Assembly (NCBI GenBank): GCA_949299185.1
Contig: CASFZR010000004.1
Coordinates: 1 to 64,000 of the forward strand
Source: an uncultured Spirochaetales bacterium
Lineage (GTDB): Bacteria; Spirochaetota; Spirochaetia; Sphaerochaetales; Sphaerochaetaceae
Direction of reading: 5' to 3'
DNA length: 64,000 nucleotides
Shown: one piece after another, positions 49,579 through 57,557 of the stretch
Layout of the letters: each line of letters starts with the position of its first letter
How positions within the stretch are numbered: position 1 is the first letter of the stretch
Position numbers and translations under genes: made by a program
The notes under the pieces: generated by a model
What the model was told of the DNA's origin: nothing
The model's input: the letters and a program-made list of their open reading frames with translations, nothing else
The model's database searches: none

Positions 49579-49935
49579 TTAGGCGAGAACCTTCTTGACC
49601 TGGCTGACGAGAGCGGTGAAAGCCGCCTTGTCCTCGATAGCCATGTTTGAAAGAGCCTTTCTGTTAAGCTCTATGTTAGCCATCTTCAGACCGTGCATGA
49701 ACTGTGAGTAGTTAAGTCCCTCAGCCTGCACTGCCGCGCTGATCCTAGCGATCCAGAGCTTCCTGAAATCCCTCTTCCTCTCCTTCCTGCCGCGGTATGC
49801 GTACTGTCCGGCCTTCGCAACCGCATCCTTAGCGATACGATTGTTGGTAGACCTTCTTCCGTAGTATCCCTTGGCCTGCTCGAGAATCTTCTTCCTTCTG
49901 TCCTTGCGCTTCGTTCCGTCTACTGCTCTTGGCAT
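49579..49935 (-). CDS. rplT: 50S ribosomal protein L20
   Basis: 118 residues; early assembly protein of the large subunit and autoregulator of this operon in several bacteria. Sequence PRAVDGTKRKDRRKKILEQAKGYYGRRS and MHGLKMANIELNRKALSNMA match L20. AGGAGG before ATG 49935. Twelve bases after rpmI. Confidence 0.98.
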   Translation of the reverse strand: MPRAVDGTKRKDRRKKILEQAKGYYGRRSTNNRIAKDAVAKAGQYAYRGRKERKRDFRKLWIARISAAVQAEGLNYSQFMHGLKMANIELNRKALSNMAIEDKAAFTALVSQVKKVLA

Positions 49936-49947
49936 TGTCCTACCTCC

Positions 49948-50148
49948 TTACCTTGCGTATGGGAGCATTGACTTTGCTCTCTTCTGCTCGACGTCTGCGA
50001 GGATTCCCTGCTTGCGAAGGTTTCTCTTCCTCTTCGGACTCTTCTTGGTGAGGATGTGGCGAAGCCCCTGCTTCTTTGTTGCCACCTTGCCAGTGCCAGT
50101 GACCTTGTAGCGCTTGGCCGCTGCCTTTCTTGTTTTCATCTTAGGCAT
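49948..50148 (-). CDS. rpmI: 50S ribosomal protein L35
   Basis: 66 residues, very basic: [21 protein letters not shown] and [17 protein letters not shown] are L35 signatures. In the conserved order infC-rpmI-rplT. Confidence 0.98.
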   Translation of the reverse strand: MPKMKTRKAAAKRYKVTGTGKVATKKQGLRHILTKKSPKRKRNLRKQGILADVEQKRAKSMLPYAR

Positions 50149-50223
50149 TTTTCTTACCTTCCTTATGCGCCGCAGGGAACAAGAACCCCTGAAGCTGCGT
50201 TATCAAAAATCTCCGTACGGAGC
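50149..50223 (-). promoter_or_regulatory. Structured infC-rpmI spacer, possible L20 control site
   Basis: The 75-base spacer can form CGCA...TGCG closing a stem with GGG/CCC arms, and next to the infC stop is the self-complementary CTCCGTACGGAG followed by ATTTTT. In E. coli the L20 translational operator occupies this spacer; the similarity is of position and foldability, not sequence. Confidence 0.3.
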
Positions 50224-50751
50224 TTATTGCTTCTTCTGCGGGGAGACGGTCATGCTCATCATCTTCCCCTCCATCAGCGCTCCCTTATCCAGATTATATG
50301 ATACTCCCAGTTCCGTGAGGGCGTCGAGTATCTTGTCCAGAACGACCTTGCCAAGCTCAGGATGAGCGAGCTCGCGGCCGCGGAAGCGTATCGAGACCTT
50401 GACCTTGTTGCCTTCTGAAAGGAACTCGGCTATGGCCTTGCTCTTCGTCTCTAGGTCGTGCTTCTCGATCTTAGGCTGCATCCTGATCTCCTTGATCTTG
50501 ACGACAGTCTGGTTCTTCTTCGCCTCCCTAGACTTCTTCTCCAGCTCATAGCGGTACTTGCCGTAGTTAAGGATCTTGCAGACAGGGGGATTCGCGTTAG
50601 GGGAGACCTCCACCAGGTCCATTCCCGCCTCATCTGCCAGGCGGCATGCCTCAGGTACGCTCATCACGCCCTTCTGGACGCCGTTCTCATCGATTACAAG
50701 CACCTCTCGTGCCCATATCTGTCGATTGATTCTTAGGTCTTTTGTTGCCAT
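50224..50751 (-). CDS. infC: Translation initiation factor IF-3
   Basis: 175 residues. N domain DLRINRQIWAREVLVIDENG, linker helix YRYELEKKSREAKKNQ, C domain VKIKEIRMQPKIEKHDLETKSK and VKVSIRFRGRELAHPELG. Binds the 30S subunit and checks start codon and initiator tRNA. ATG 50751 has AAGGAG five bases upstream; the frame extends further but this start gives the family N terminus. IF3's known sensitivity to leaderless initiation makes it relevant to the leaderless genes described here. Confidence 0.97.
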   Translation of the reverse strand: MATKDLRINRQIWAREVLVIDENGVQKGVMSVPEACRLADEAGMDLVEVSPNANPPVCKILNYGKYRYELEKKSREAKKNQTVVKIKEIRMQPKIEKHDLETKSKAIAEFLSEGNKVKVSIRFRGRELAHPELGKVVLDKILDALTELGVSYNLDKGALMEGKMMSMTVSPQKKQ

Positions 50752-50812
50752 TTGACTCCTTACTCTCAGCAAGCTGACGCCTGGCTTCGCCTTTTTCATT
50801 CCGAAGCCACGA
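50752..50812 (-). promoter_or_regulatory. infC 5' leader with two hairpins
   Basis: From a start site near 50812 the leader forms TGGCTTCG/CGAAGCCA (arms 50809-50802 and 50789-50782 on the minus strand) and TCAGC-TT-GCTGA (50777-50766) directly before the ribosome site. Ribosomal-protein leaders in this position often bind L20. No sequence match to a known class is claimed. Confidence 0.4.
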
Positions 50813-50818
50813 TATCGG

Positions 50819-50848
50819 GTTATATCATGGAGAAAGATAGCGTGTCAA
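50819..50848 (-). promoter_or_regulatory. infC operon promoter
   Basis: Minus strand TTGACA (50848-50843), 18-base spacer, TATAAC (50824-50819). Confidence 0.7.
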
Positions 50849-50862
50849 AAGAAATGCGTCGA

Positions 50863-52218
50863 TTACCTGTATCTTCGGTCATAAATATGGCCTTTCAGGT
50901 AGTAGATGATGAACATGAGCGATGTCACGACCCATGTCAGAGGGTATGAGAACAGCACTCCCTCAAGCCGCGGCGTAAGGAGCGGAACCATATATATCCA
51001 GATTATGCGTAGCATGCAGATGCCAACGAGGCTGATGACCGTGGGGACGAGGGACTTGCCGACTCCGCGCGTCGCGCCTGAAAGCAGCTCTATCGCTATG
51101 TAGGAGATATACCATGGGACGATGCATACGATTATGTCATGGCCTATATCAAGGACCTCCGGATCGGCTGTGAAGAGGCGGAGTATCTCAGTGCCTATGG
51201 TGAGGAATGCCGCCTCGATGATGAGCGTGCCTGCCGCTGATAGCATCGTACACGTCCTGACGCCCTTCCTAGCCCTATCGGTCCGTCCGGCTCCATAGTT
51301 CTGACCAACGAATGTCGTGAGCGCGATGCTGAAGGCGTTGATGAACATCCAGAATATCTGATCGACCTTGGAATAAGCCGCCCATGCCGCGGCGGTATCG
51401 GTGCCATAGCCGTTTATCGCGGCCTGTATGATCAGGTTGGATATCGTATAGAGGATGGACTGTATGCCTGCGGGAAGTCCGATCATCAGCATATTGCGCA
51501 GTATCATGCGATCGAAGCGTATCAGGCGGAACGAGAGCCTCGTGCAGTCGTTCCTGCGCTTGAGGGTGATTATCACGAGGAGTATCGAGACCACCTGGGA
51601 GATTACCGTAGCTATCGCGGCTCCTGCGACTCCAAGCGGAGTGAATCCTACGAAGAGGATATCGAGGACGATATTCACGAGGCATCCCACGATCAGGAAG
51701 TAGAACGGCCTCCTGCTGTCCCCGAAGGCGCGGAATATACCGGCACCCATGTTGTACATCACGATGGCGATGGCCCCTGCGAAGTAGATATGCATGTATG
51801 TGGTGGCCATCGGGAGGATATCCTCAGGAGTGCCTATCGCGCGGAGAAGAGGCTCCGAGAAGGCGATGCCGAGGACCATGATGATCAATCCTCCGACGAT
51901 GGAGAGCGCGAATGCCGTGTGGATGGCCTTCGATACCTTCTCCTCATCCTTCGCGCCGTAATGCTGCGAGATGACGACGGTAGCTCCTGAAGAGAGCCCC
52001 GTGAAGAAGCCTATGAGCAGGTTGATTGCCGTGCCAGTGCCGCCTCCGACCGCTGCCAGAGCCTCCTTGCCGAGATACTGGCCCACGACGATGGCGTCAA
52101 CGGTGTTATAGAGCTGCTGGAAGAACGTTCCCAGAAGGATAGGGAAGAAGAATGACAGCAGCTGCTTCCATATCACTCCTTCCGTGATTCCATTTACCTT
52201 GATTCCCGTAGCACTCAC
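50863..52218 (-). CDS. MATE-family efflux transporter
   Basis: 451-residue membrane protein with 12 helices in two similar halves. N-terminal ILGTFFQQLYNTVDAIVVGQYLGKEALAAVGG is the MATE signature; the second half has GLPAGIQSILYTISNLIIQAAINGYGTD and FVGQNYGAGRTDRARKG. Drug or metabolite export coupled to sodium or protons; substrate unknown. Starts with GTG 52218 (the nearby ATG runs into a stop); TACACT lies six bases upstream, no Shine-Dalgarno. Confidence 0.93.
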   Translation of the reverse strand: MSATGIKVNGITEGVIWKQLLSFFFPILLGTFFQQLYNTVDAIVVGQYLGKEALAAVGGGTGTAINLLIGFFTGLSSGATVVISQHYGAKDEEKVSKAIHTAFALSIVGGLIIMVLGIAFSEPLLRAIGTPEDILPMATTYMHIYFAGAIAIVMYNMGAGIFRAFGDSRRPFYFLIVGCLVNIVLDILFVGFTPLGVAGAAIATVISQVVSILLVIITLKRRNDCTRLSFRLIRFDRMILRNMLMIGLPAGIQSILYTISNLIIQAAINGYGTDTAAAWAAYSKVDQIFWMFINAFSIALTTFVGQNYGAGRTDRARKGVRTCTMLSAAGTLIIEAAFLTIGTEILRLFTADPEVLDIGHDIIVCIVPWYISYIAIELLSGATRGVGKSLVPTVISLVGICMLRIIWIYMVPLLTPRLEGVLFSYPLTWVVTSLMFIIYYLKGHIYDRRYR

Positions 52219-52224
52219 ATGGCG

Positions 52225-52230
52225 AGTGTA
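52225..52230 (-). promoter_or_regulatory. MATE gene promoter, leaderless geometry
   Basis: TACACT on the minus strand (52230-52225), six bases (52224-52219) to GTG 52218. Confidence 0.45.
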
Positions 52231-52258
52231 GCTTAGGAATCAAGGAAATGGAAGATGG

Positions 52259-53509
52259 TCAGACGATCCTTGCCACAGGCATCCTTCGGATGGCGATGCG
52301 CGTGCAGCAGCCCTTCCCGAAGAGCCCTTCCATGCCGCTTATGTACCTCTCGATGAGATGCTCAGGCACATACGCCTGTATCGTTCCGGCAAAGCCTCCG
52401 CCATGGACGCGGCACGCTCCGTCCCCACGGAGTATCTCCTCTGAAAGCGCTATTGCCAGCGAGAGTCCCTGATCGCGCGGCGATGAGGATGGATAGACGT
52501 TCTGCAGGAAGCGGAACGAGCTGTTGCCTGATTCCTCCACAAGGTAGAGGAAGGTGTCTATATCGCCATCCTGCAGCTCCTGAAGCATCAGGTCGACACG
52601 CTTGTTCTCCGTGAAGAAGTGGTATGCCCTCAGAAGGGCCCTGTCGTTGCCTAGCTTCTCCCTTATCGCGGCCATATCGCGGAGGAAGTCGGAGAACTCC
52701 ACCTCCCTGAGGTTCTGCTTGCCATAATATGCGGCGACCTCCCTCATCTCCGGCGGCACCGCTGCGTATTCACCTGTAAGATCTGCGTGCGAGCCTCTCG
52801 TGTCGGTGATTATCATCGTATAGCCGTATTCGGAGAAGTCCACGTCAAGCGGGGTGAGTACCGGGTTGTCGCTGTCCTTGAAGTCGATGCCGACCACGCC
52901 TCCCTGCGCGCAGCAGGCCTGGTCTAGGAGCCCTGAAGGCTTGCCGAAGTAGACGTTCTCCGCGAACTTGCCTATCTTAGCCAGCTCTATCGGCTCAAGC
53001 ACGTCCTCGTTGAAGAGGTTGTTGAATATCTCGGCGGTAAGCACCTCTATCGCCGCCGATGATGAGAGCCCTGAGCCTCCGAGTACCTTGGTCGAGGTGT
53101 TCGCCTCCCAGCCCCCTATGGAGAGTCCCCGATCCTTGAAGGCCCTCGCGATGCCTCTCACGAGCGCTTCTGTCCTGTTCTTCTCCTCATCCTTGACCTC
53201 AAGGTCTGATATATCCACGCGTACGACGGGGAAGCCCTCGCTGTCTATGATGACAGTCATGTCATCGCGCTTCGATACGGCACCTATCGTATCGAGGTTT
53301 ATCGTTCCGCCGATTACCTTGCCAAGGTTATGGTCCGTATGATTACCGGCTATCTCCGTGCGTCCTGCCGCGCTGAATATGGCAGGCCCGGTCTTGCCGA
53401 ACAGCTCTTCGTGGCGTCTTACGAGATCGCTGAATCTCTTATCCATCTCATTCTCGTCGTATTCCTTACCATACAGGCCAGGGTATGCTTTGTGCAGGCT
53501 TTCGAACAT
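52259..53509 (-). CDS. GHMP-family galactokinase-like sugar kinase
   Basis: 416 residues. GHMP motifs: substrate signature GRTEIAGNHTDHNLGKVIGG (near residue 50), ATP-binding LGGSGLSSSAAIEV, and C-terminal CRVHGGGFAGTIQAYVP. Typical galactokinases read GRVNLIGEHTDYNGG; here Glu and Tyr are replaced by Asn and His, as in a common bacterial subgroup also labelled GalK. Galactose is likely but not assured, and no galT or galE is nearby. AAGGAG before ATG 53509; a TGC-TAGAAT element precedes it with a short leader, in contrast to the leaderless genes. Confidence 0.8.
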   Translation of the reverse strand: MFESLHKAYPGLYGKEYDENEMDKRFSDLVRRHEELFGKTGPAIFSAAGRTEIAGNHTDHNLGKVIGGTINLDTIGAVSKRDDMTVIIDSEGFPVVRVDISDLEVKDEEKNRTEALVRGIARAFKDRGLSIGGWEANTSTKVLGGSGLSSSAAIEVLTAEIFNNLFNEDVLEPIELAKIGKFAENVYFGKPSGLLDQACCAQGGVVGIDFKDSDNPVLTPLDVDFSEYGYTMIITDTRGSHADLTGEYAAVPPEMREVAAYYGKQNLREVEFSDFLRDMAAIREKLGNDRALLRAYHFFTENKRVDLMLQELQDGDIDTFLYLVEESGNSSFRFLQNVYPSSSPRDQGLSLAIALSEEILRGDGACRVHGGGFAGTIQAYVPEHLIERYISGMEGLFGKGCCTRIAIRRMPVARIV

Positions 53510-53564
53510 AATCGCTCCTTTTCCATCGATTCTAGCATATTGTATCGCTATCGCCACAATATTA

Positions 53565-54938
53565 TCATCTCCGCCTTCCTGCTATGAGCCTTCCGCATAC
53601 TTCCCTGATCCTTCTCTCCGATATGAGTATCCCGATGGCATTCCTGACCTCTGCCTCGTGCCAGTGGGGGAGCCTCTGAGAGCGGAAGAAGGGATGCCTT
53701 GATGTAAGCGATGCCACGGCGCTCTCCTTCCTTATAAGGGGATGGTGGGCGATGAAGCGCATGATCTCCTTCTCCCCGGCGGCTGTATATCCATCGGGAA
53801 CGCACGCGGAGCAGGCGAGGCAGTTCTTCTCATTCCTTTCCTCTCCCATCAGTGACAGTAGACTGCTGCGTATGCACCCTCCGCCTTTGAAGACTCCCTC
53901 GATGCTGGATTGCTCTGAAGGGTAGTAGAGGACGTATGAATCCATCCTCTGGCCGTCACGGCCGCCTCTTCCTGACTCCTGCATGAATGATGAGGCATCC
54001 TCGGGCAGCGAGTGATGTATCACCGTGCGTATGTCCTTCTTGTCTACGCCCATGCCATAGGCCGATGTCGCGGCAAGCACCCCGTCCCTTGAGGAGAGGA
54101 ACCATCGCTCCTTCTCTTCCTTCTCCGCCTTGTCCAGTCCGGCGTGGTAGTGCCGCGCATCGAATCCCCATAGTTCTGAGGCAATCCTCTCAGTGAGCTT
54201 TCTCGACTTGCAGAATATGATCGCGGGGCGGGAGTCCGGAGGGGAGAGAATCGCTCTGATATCCTCCGCCTTCGAGAGCGAACGCACGCTGTGATAGAAG
54301 ATGTTATCCCTGTCTGCGCTCGCATGTACTACATAGGGACGTTCTCCTGAGAATATGTAGCGGATGATGCCTGCGAGTATCCTCTCATCCACGGTTGCCG
54401 TGAAGGCAAGGGTCATTCGTGGCCTTATCTCATCAAGAAGCTCCGGAAGCCTCGTGTATGCTTCCCTGAATGTCTCTCCCCATGTCACCGCAGTATGGGC
54501 CTCATCGATGACGACAAGCTCCGTATGGCCTGCGAATATGTCAAGCTCTCCTCTCTCCTGCATGGCTAGCAGCGTCTCGACATTCGTTATCACGGCCGCT
54601 GATGCGTCTCCACGGATCATCCTCAGCCGTCTTGTCCTCTCTGCCTTATCAAGGCCGCCTCTGAGGATGACATGGCTGAGCCCTGCCTTCTCGAATCTTG
54701 CCGCCTGATCGTTCATCAGCGAGAGAAGGGGATAGATGAGTATGGCGCGCTTCCTGACCTGTGCTATCGGATGCATGAAGCAGAGGCTCTTGCCTCCGCC
54801 AGTGGGCAACACGGCGAGGATCCTTCCTTTTCCGTCCCCATCTTCGGAATCGAGGATGTATCTTATTATCAGCTCTTGATATGGCCTGAGATAGCTTATA
54901 CCGAAGCGCTCCTTGAGGATGGTAGTATCAATAGTCAT
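53565..54938 (-). CDS. RecQ-like ATP-dependent DNA helicase
   Basis: 457 residues. Helicase motifs I PTGGGKSLCF, Ia YPLLSLMNDQ, II VIDEAHT, III AFTATVD, IV AIIFCKSRKLTE, V AATSAYGMGVDK, VI QESGRGGRDG, then a RecQ-type zinc region (CIRSSLL...KNCLACSAC). The winged-helix part is short and the HRDC domain is absent, so it is a shorter relative of RecQ rather than RecQ itself. DEAH-type motif is DEAHT. 55 bases upstream of the kinase gene with its own promoter. Confidence 0.85.
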   Translation of the reverse strand: MTIDTTILKERFGISYLRPYQELIIRYILDSEDGDGKGRILAVLPTGGGKSLCFMHPIAQVRKRAILIYPLLSLMNDQAARFEKAGLSHVILRGGLDKAERTRRLRMIRGDASAAVITNVETLLAMQERGELDIFAGHTELVVIDEAHTAVTWGETFREAYTRLPELLDEIRPRMTLAFTATVDERILAGIIRYIFSGERPYVVHASADRDNIFYHSVRSLSKAEDIRAILSPPDSRPAIIFCKSRKLTERIASELWGFDARHYHAGLDKAEKEEKERWFLSSRDGVLAATSAYGMGVDKKDIRTVIHHSLPEDASSFMQESGRGGRDGQRMDSYVLYYPSEQSSIEGVFKGGGCIRSSLLSLMGEERNEKNCLACSACVPDGYTAAGEKEIMRFIAHHPLIRKESAVASLTSRHPFFRSQRLPHWHEAEVRNAIGILISERRIREVCGRLIAGRRR

Positions 54939-54996
54939 TAATAATCCTATTTAAGAATGAAATACTATTTTTACAATGCAATAATGGTGCTTGAAC

Positions 54997-55206
54997 CTAC
55001 TTCCATGAAAACGTCAGCTTCCTTCTCTGCTGGGCACAGTCCCTGAGATAGAGATTGATCAGGTTCTGGTAGGATATCCCAACATCTGAGGCCTGCTCCT
55101 TGAAGTAATCTATGGTGTCCGCATCTATGCGGATGGTAATCTGCTTCTTCAGCTTCTTCGTGTATGGGTTCTTAATTCCATTGCTGAAATCGTAATTGTC
55201 CTTCAT
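54997..55206 (-). CDS. brnA: BrnA-like antitoxin
   Basis: 69 residues. Ribbon-helix-helix DNA-binding core KKQITIRIDADTIDYFKEQASDVGISYQNLINLYLRDC, the BrnA/CopG layout, with a basic N terminus and C-terminal tail. Binds and neutralises BrnT and represses the pair's own promoter in known systems. Second gene, overlapping the toxin by four bases. Confidence 0.8.
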   Translation of the reverse strand: MKDNYDFSNGIKNPYTKKLKKQITIRIDADTIDYFKEQASDVGISYQNLINLYLRDCAQQRRKLTFSWK

Positions 55207-55511
55207 TCTTGTCTCCTTGATATCGATTCCTCGTATTGCCTTCGTTCTCTTCTATTCGCCTTACGCGCTGATATGATCCTGATCTCTTCATCCTCCTGCC
55301 GATAGCAATGGCAGACGACAAGAAGATGCAGCTGGCTGCTTGTTCCGATTATCACGAATCGGTCTTCTGCAATGGAATGTCCTGCATCGAATATGACGAT
55401 TGCCTCCTCGTCGTAGAATACTGTGATCGCTTCCTCGAATGACACTGCGTGCCTGACCTTATTCTTCCTGTTCTTCTCTGCGTCCCATGAAAAGGTGATA
55501 CCTTCCATCAC
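55203..55511 (-). CDS. brnT: BrnT-like ribonuclease toxin
   Basis: 102 residues, matching BrnT: FSWDAEKNRKNKVRHAVSFEEAITVFYDEEAIVIFDAGHS, EDRFVIIG, and the C-terminal IRIISARKANRRERRQYEE with the basic catalytic residues. Starts at GTG 55511 or ATG 55508 after AAGGAG. Toxin-first order with a four-base overlap is normal for BrnTA. The locus and its promoter are AT-richer than the flanking recQ and radC genes, a sign of transfer. Confidence 0.85.
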   Translation of the reverse strand: MMEGITFSWDAEKNRKNKVRHAVSFEEAITVFYDEEAIVIFDAGHSIAEDRFVIIGTSSQLHLLVVCHCYRQEDEEIRIISARKANRRERRQYEESISRRQE

Positions 55512-55527
55512 ATCCTACTCCTTAATT

Positions 55528-55545
55528 ATATTTTAATTACAATAT
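55528..55545 (-). promoter_or_regulatory. AT-rich promoter/operator of brnTA
   Basis: Inverted repeat ATATT-TTAATTAC-AATAT within a strongly AT-rich stretch 17 bases upstream of the toxin start, a plausible BrnA autoregulation site. Confidence 0.35.
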
Positions 55546-55558
55546 ATTTCAATATGAA

Positions 55559-56239
55559 TCACAGCAGCCCATGCTCAAGGAATGAGTAGTATCTGTCCTC
55601 TGTGAATATGAGGTGGTCTAGGAGCTTTATCCCCAGTATCTTCCCGGCCTCAGAGAGCCTTCTGGTTACCTCCCTGTCCTCATTAGATGGCTCGATGTTC
55701 CCAGATGGATGGTTATGCGCTATCGCGATCGCCGCAGCGCGCTTGGCAACGGCCTCCGCGTATATCTCACGCGGATGCACGATGGTGCGATTCAGCAGTC
55801 CGATGGTGGCAACGAACGTGCCGGTCGTCTCATGCGCCCCATTGAGGAGGATGACTACCATATGCTCCTGCTTGCGGGAGGCGTAGTGCCTTACTTCCCT
55901 GTACACGTCCTCGGGGGAGACGACGCTCCGTGGCTTCCTTGATGATCTTCTTCTCCCGAGTTCCAGCGAGGCTTCTATGGCAGAGGCCTTCGCCTTGCCG
56001 ATTCCCGGTACCTCGACGATCTCTGCCGTGATAGGCTCATGGGCCTTGTCGAGCTTCTCCAGCAGTTCCTCCGCGATCTCATCCACCGGCCTCCTGCTGT
56101 TTCCTGATCCAAGGATGAGCATCAGCAGCTCCTTGTCCGTCAATGCCTCTGCTCCAAGCCTCTCAAGCCTCTCGCGAGGCTTATCCGCATCTGCCGCTTC
56201 CTTAAGCGTCGAGTATCCACAATTGATTCTATAGCTCAT
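55559..56239 (-). CDS. radC: RadC/JAMM-family protein
   Basis: 226 residues. N-terminal helix-hairpin-helix (EIVEVPGIGKAKASAIEASLELG) and JAB1/MPN-type domain with metal motif AHNHPSGNIEPSNED (HxH, then S and D). Historically called a DNA repair protein; its role in repair has been disputed. Complete and of normal length. Divergent from merR with a 56-base gap. Confidence 0.93.
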   Translation of the reverse strand: MSYRINCGYSTLKEAADADKPRERLERLGAEALTDKELLMLILGSGNSRRPVDEIAEELLEKLDKAHEPITAEIVEVPGIGKAKASAIEASLELGRRRSSRKPRSVVSPEDVYREVRHYASRKQEHMVVILLNGAHETTGTFVATIGLLNRTIVHPREIYAEAVAKRAAAIAIAHNHPSGNIEPSNEDREVTRRLSEAGKILGIKLLDHLIFTEDRYYSFLEHGLL

Positions 56240-56279
56240 GCCCTATATACGCCCTGGGTCGCCTGTTTTGCCAACTTCA

Positions 56280-56288
56280 TGCTAATAT
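56280..56288 (+). promoter_or_regulatory. merR promoter, extended -10, leaderless geometry
   Basis: TGC-TAATAT (hexamer 56283-56288), seven bases to ATG 56296. Confidence 0.5.
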
Positions 56289-56295
56289 TCCTCGT

Positions 56296-56736
56296 ATGAG
56301 ACGCTATAGGATCGGTGAGATCGGCAGGCTTACGCAGCTCTCGCTGAGGACGATAAGGTACTACGAGGAAGAGGGGCTTATCCATTCCCATCGTTCGCAG
56401 GGCGGACAGCGCTGGTATACAGATCAGGATATCGTGTATCTCAAGCGCATAATAGAACTTAAGGGTCTTGGATTCTCCTTGGCGGAGATCAGGAAGATCA
56501 TAGAGCTGAAGGCTGAGGATGAGAGTGGTGACAAGCGGCGTAACGAGCTTCTGTCCCAGTACAGGAAGAAGCTCTCGGAGGATATGCGGAAGCTTGACGC
56601 GCTCAAGAGGCATATCGATGAGATAGAATGGCACATCCATCAGCTGGAGAAGGCCGAGGATGGCTTCACCTCCTGTCCCGGAGCGCTCTGCGCAAGCTGC
56701 GAATACAGCTCGCGCTGCATATTCTTCGGCTCCTAG
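56296..56736 (+). CDS. MerR-family regulator with C-terminal cysteine cluster
   Basis: 146 residues. Winged helix at 3-70 (YRIGEIGRLTQLSLRTIRYYEEEGLI), a long dimerising helix (80-120), and a C-terminal CPGALCASCEYSSRC: C127, C132, C135, C141. SoxR carries a [2Fe-2S] cluster on four cysteines at the same place but with different spacing, so metal or redox sensing is likely, the ligand unknown. No adjacent gene is divergent in a way that shows the target; the stop overlaps the convergent epimerase gene by four bases. Confidence 0.85.
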   Translation: MRRYRIGEIGRLTQLSLRTIRYYEEEGLIHSHRSQGGQRWYTDQDIVYLKRIIELKGLGFSLAEIRKIIELKAEDESGDKRRNELLSQYRKKLSEDMRKLDALKRHIDEIEWHIHQLEKAEDGFTSCPGALCASCEYSSRCIFFGS

Positions 56737-57557
56737 AGCGATAGCAGCCAGTCGTTCACGGATAGCGCTAGGCTGATGATCTCCCCGGAAAGCCTCCTGG
56801 GAAGGTTCCGTGAGAAGAACATGCATTCGAGCGTCAGGTATCCGTCATAGCACTCTCTGAAAGCGGGGATGACCTCTTCCCATCTGATGTTCCCGAATCC
56901 CGGAAGAAGATGCTGGTCGCTCTTCCCGTCGTTATCCGCGATATGCGTCCCGATAAGCCGTCCTCCGCATCTGCGGACGAATGATGGGATATCCTCGCCC
57001 CGGATATTAGCATGTCCTGTATCGAGGCATATACCGGCTCTCTCTCCTAGGCCGTCAGCTATCTCGCATAGCTCATCCGCGCTTCCGATCTCGTCATCTC
57101 CCTCCATGTTCTCTATGGCTATCCTTATGTTCCCTTCATAGCGGTCGAGAAGGGATGAGAAGTAGGCGATGTTCTCCTTAACGTCCCCTTTGATAGGATG
57201 GATTACTATATGTGGGATACCAAGAGCCTCGGCATATCTCATGGAAAGGAGTATCTCGTTGTCAGACAATCTCTTATCTGCTGATGATAACCCCTTATAA
57301 TCCCTTGGGTACGGGGCGTGGGCCTGGATATACCCCAGCCCAAGGTCCTCCTTGAGGCGCAAGAGCCTCTCGATATATCCATCACCGTGGTCCCGCAGCT
57401 CCGAGGTGGGATTCATCATCTCGCAGAAGTTAAGGTCAAGCGTCTTCAGCCCATGCTCCGCGTATTCGGGAATGAGGGAGAGCATCGTGCGTTTCTCCCC
57501 CGTGCGCAGGAATGATACCAGATTCGTGTTAGAGGCCGTTCTGAGTCCTGTATTCAT
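56733..57557 (-). CDS. Xylose isomerase-like TIM-barrel sugar isomerase/epimerase
   Basis: 274 residues of the AP-endonuclease-2 superfamily. Metal-binding residues fall in IQAHAPYP, IVIHP, IAIENMEG, ICLDTGHANI and IGTHIADNDG, with a final YLTLECMFF. Such proteins isomerise or epimerise sugars or inositols, which fits its place as last gene of a sugar ABC operon. ATG 57557 overlaps the receptor gene by 29 bases, with GAGAGGG upstream. Substrate not deducible. Confidence 0.8.
   Translation of the reverse strand: MNTGLRTASNTNLVSFLRTGEKRTMLSLIPEYAEHGLKTLDLNFCEMMNPTSELRDHGDGYIERLLRLKEDLGLGYIQAHAPYPRDYKGLSSADKRLSDNEILLSMRYAEALGIPHIVIHPIKGDVKENIAYFSSLLDRYEGNIRIAIENMEGDDEIGSADELCEIADGLGERAGICLDTGHANIRGEDIPSFVRRCGGRLIGTHIADNDGKSDQHLLPGFGNIRWEEVIPAFRECYDGYLTLECMFFSRNLPRRLSGEIISLALSVNDWLLSL

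Noticed and set aside
56240..56251. radC as a further leaderless gene
   Set aside because: TATATA lies only four bases from the ATG, so the spacing does not fit the 6-7-base pattern seen in the other twelve.
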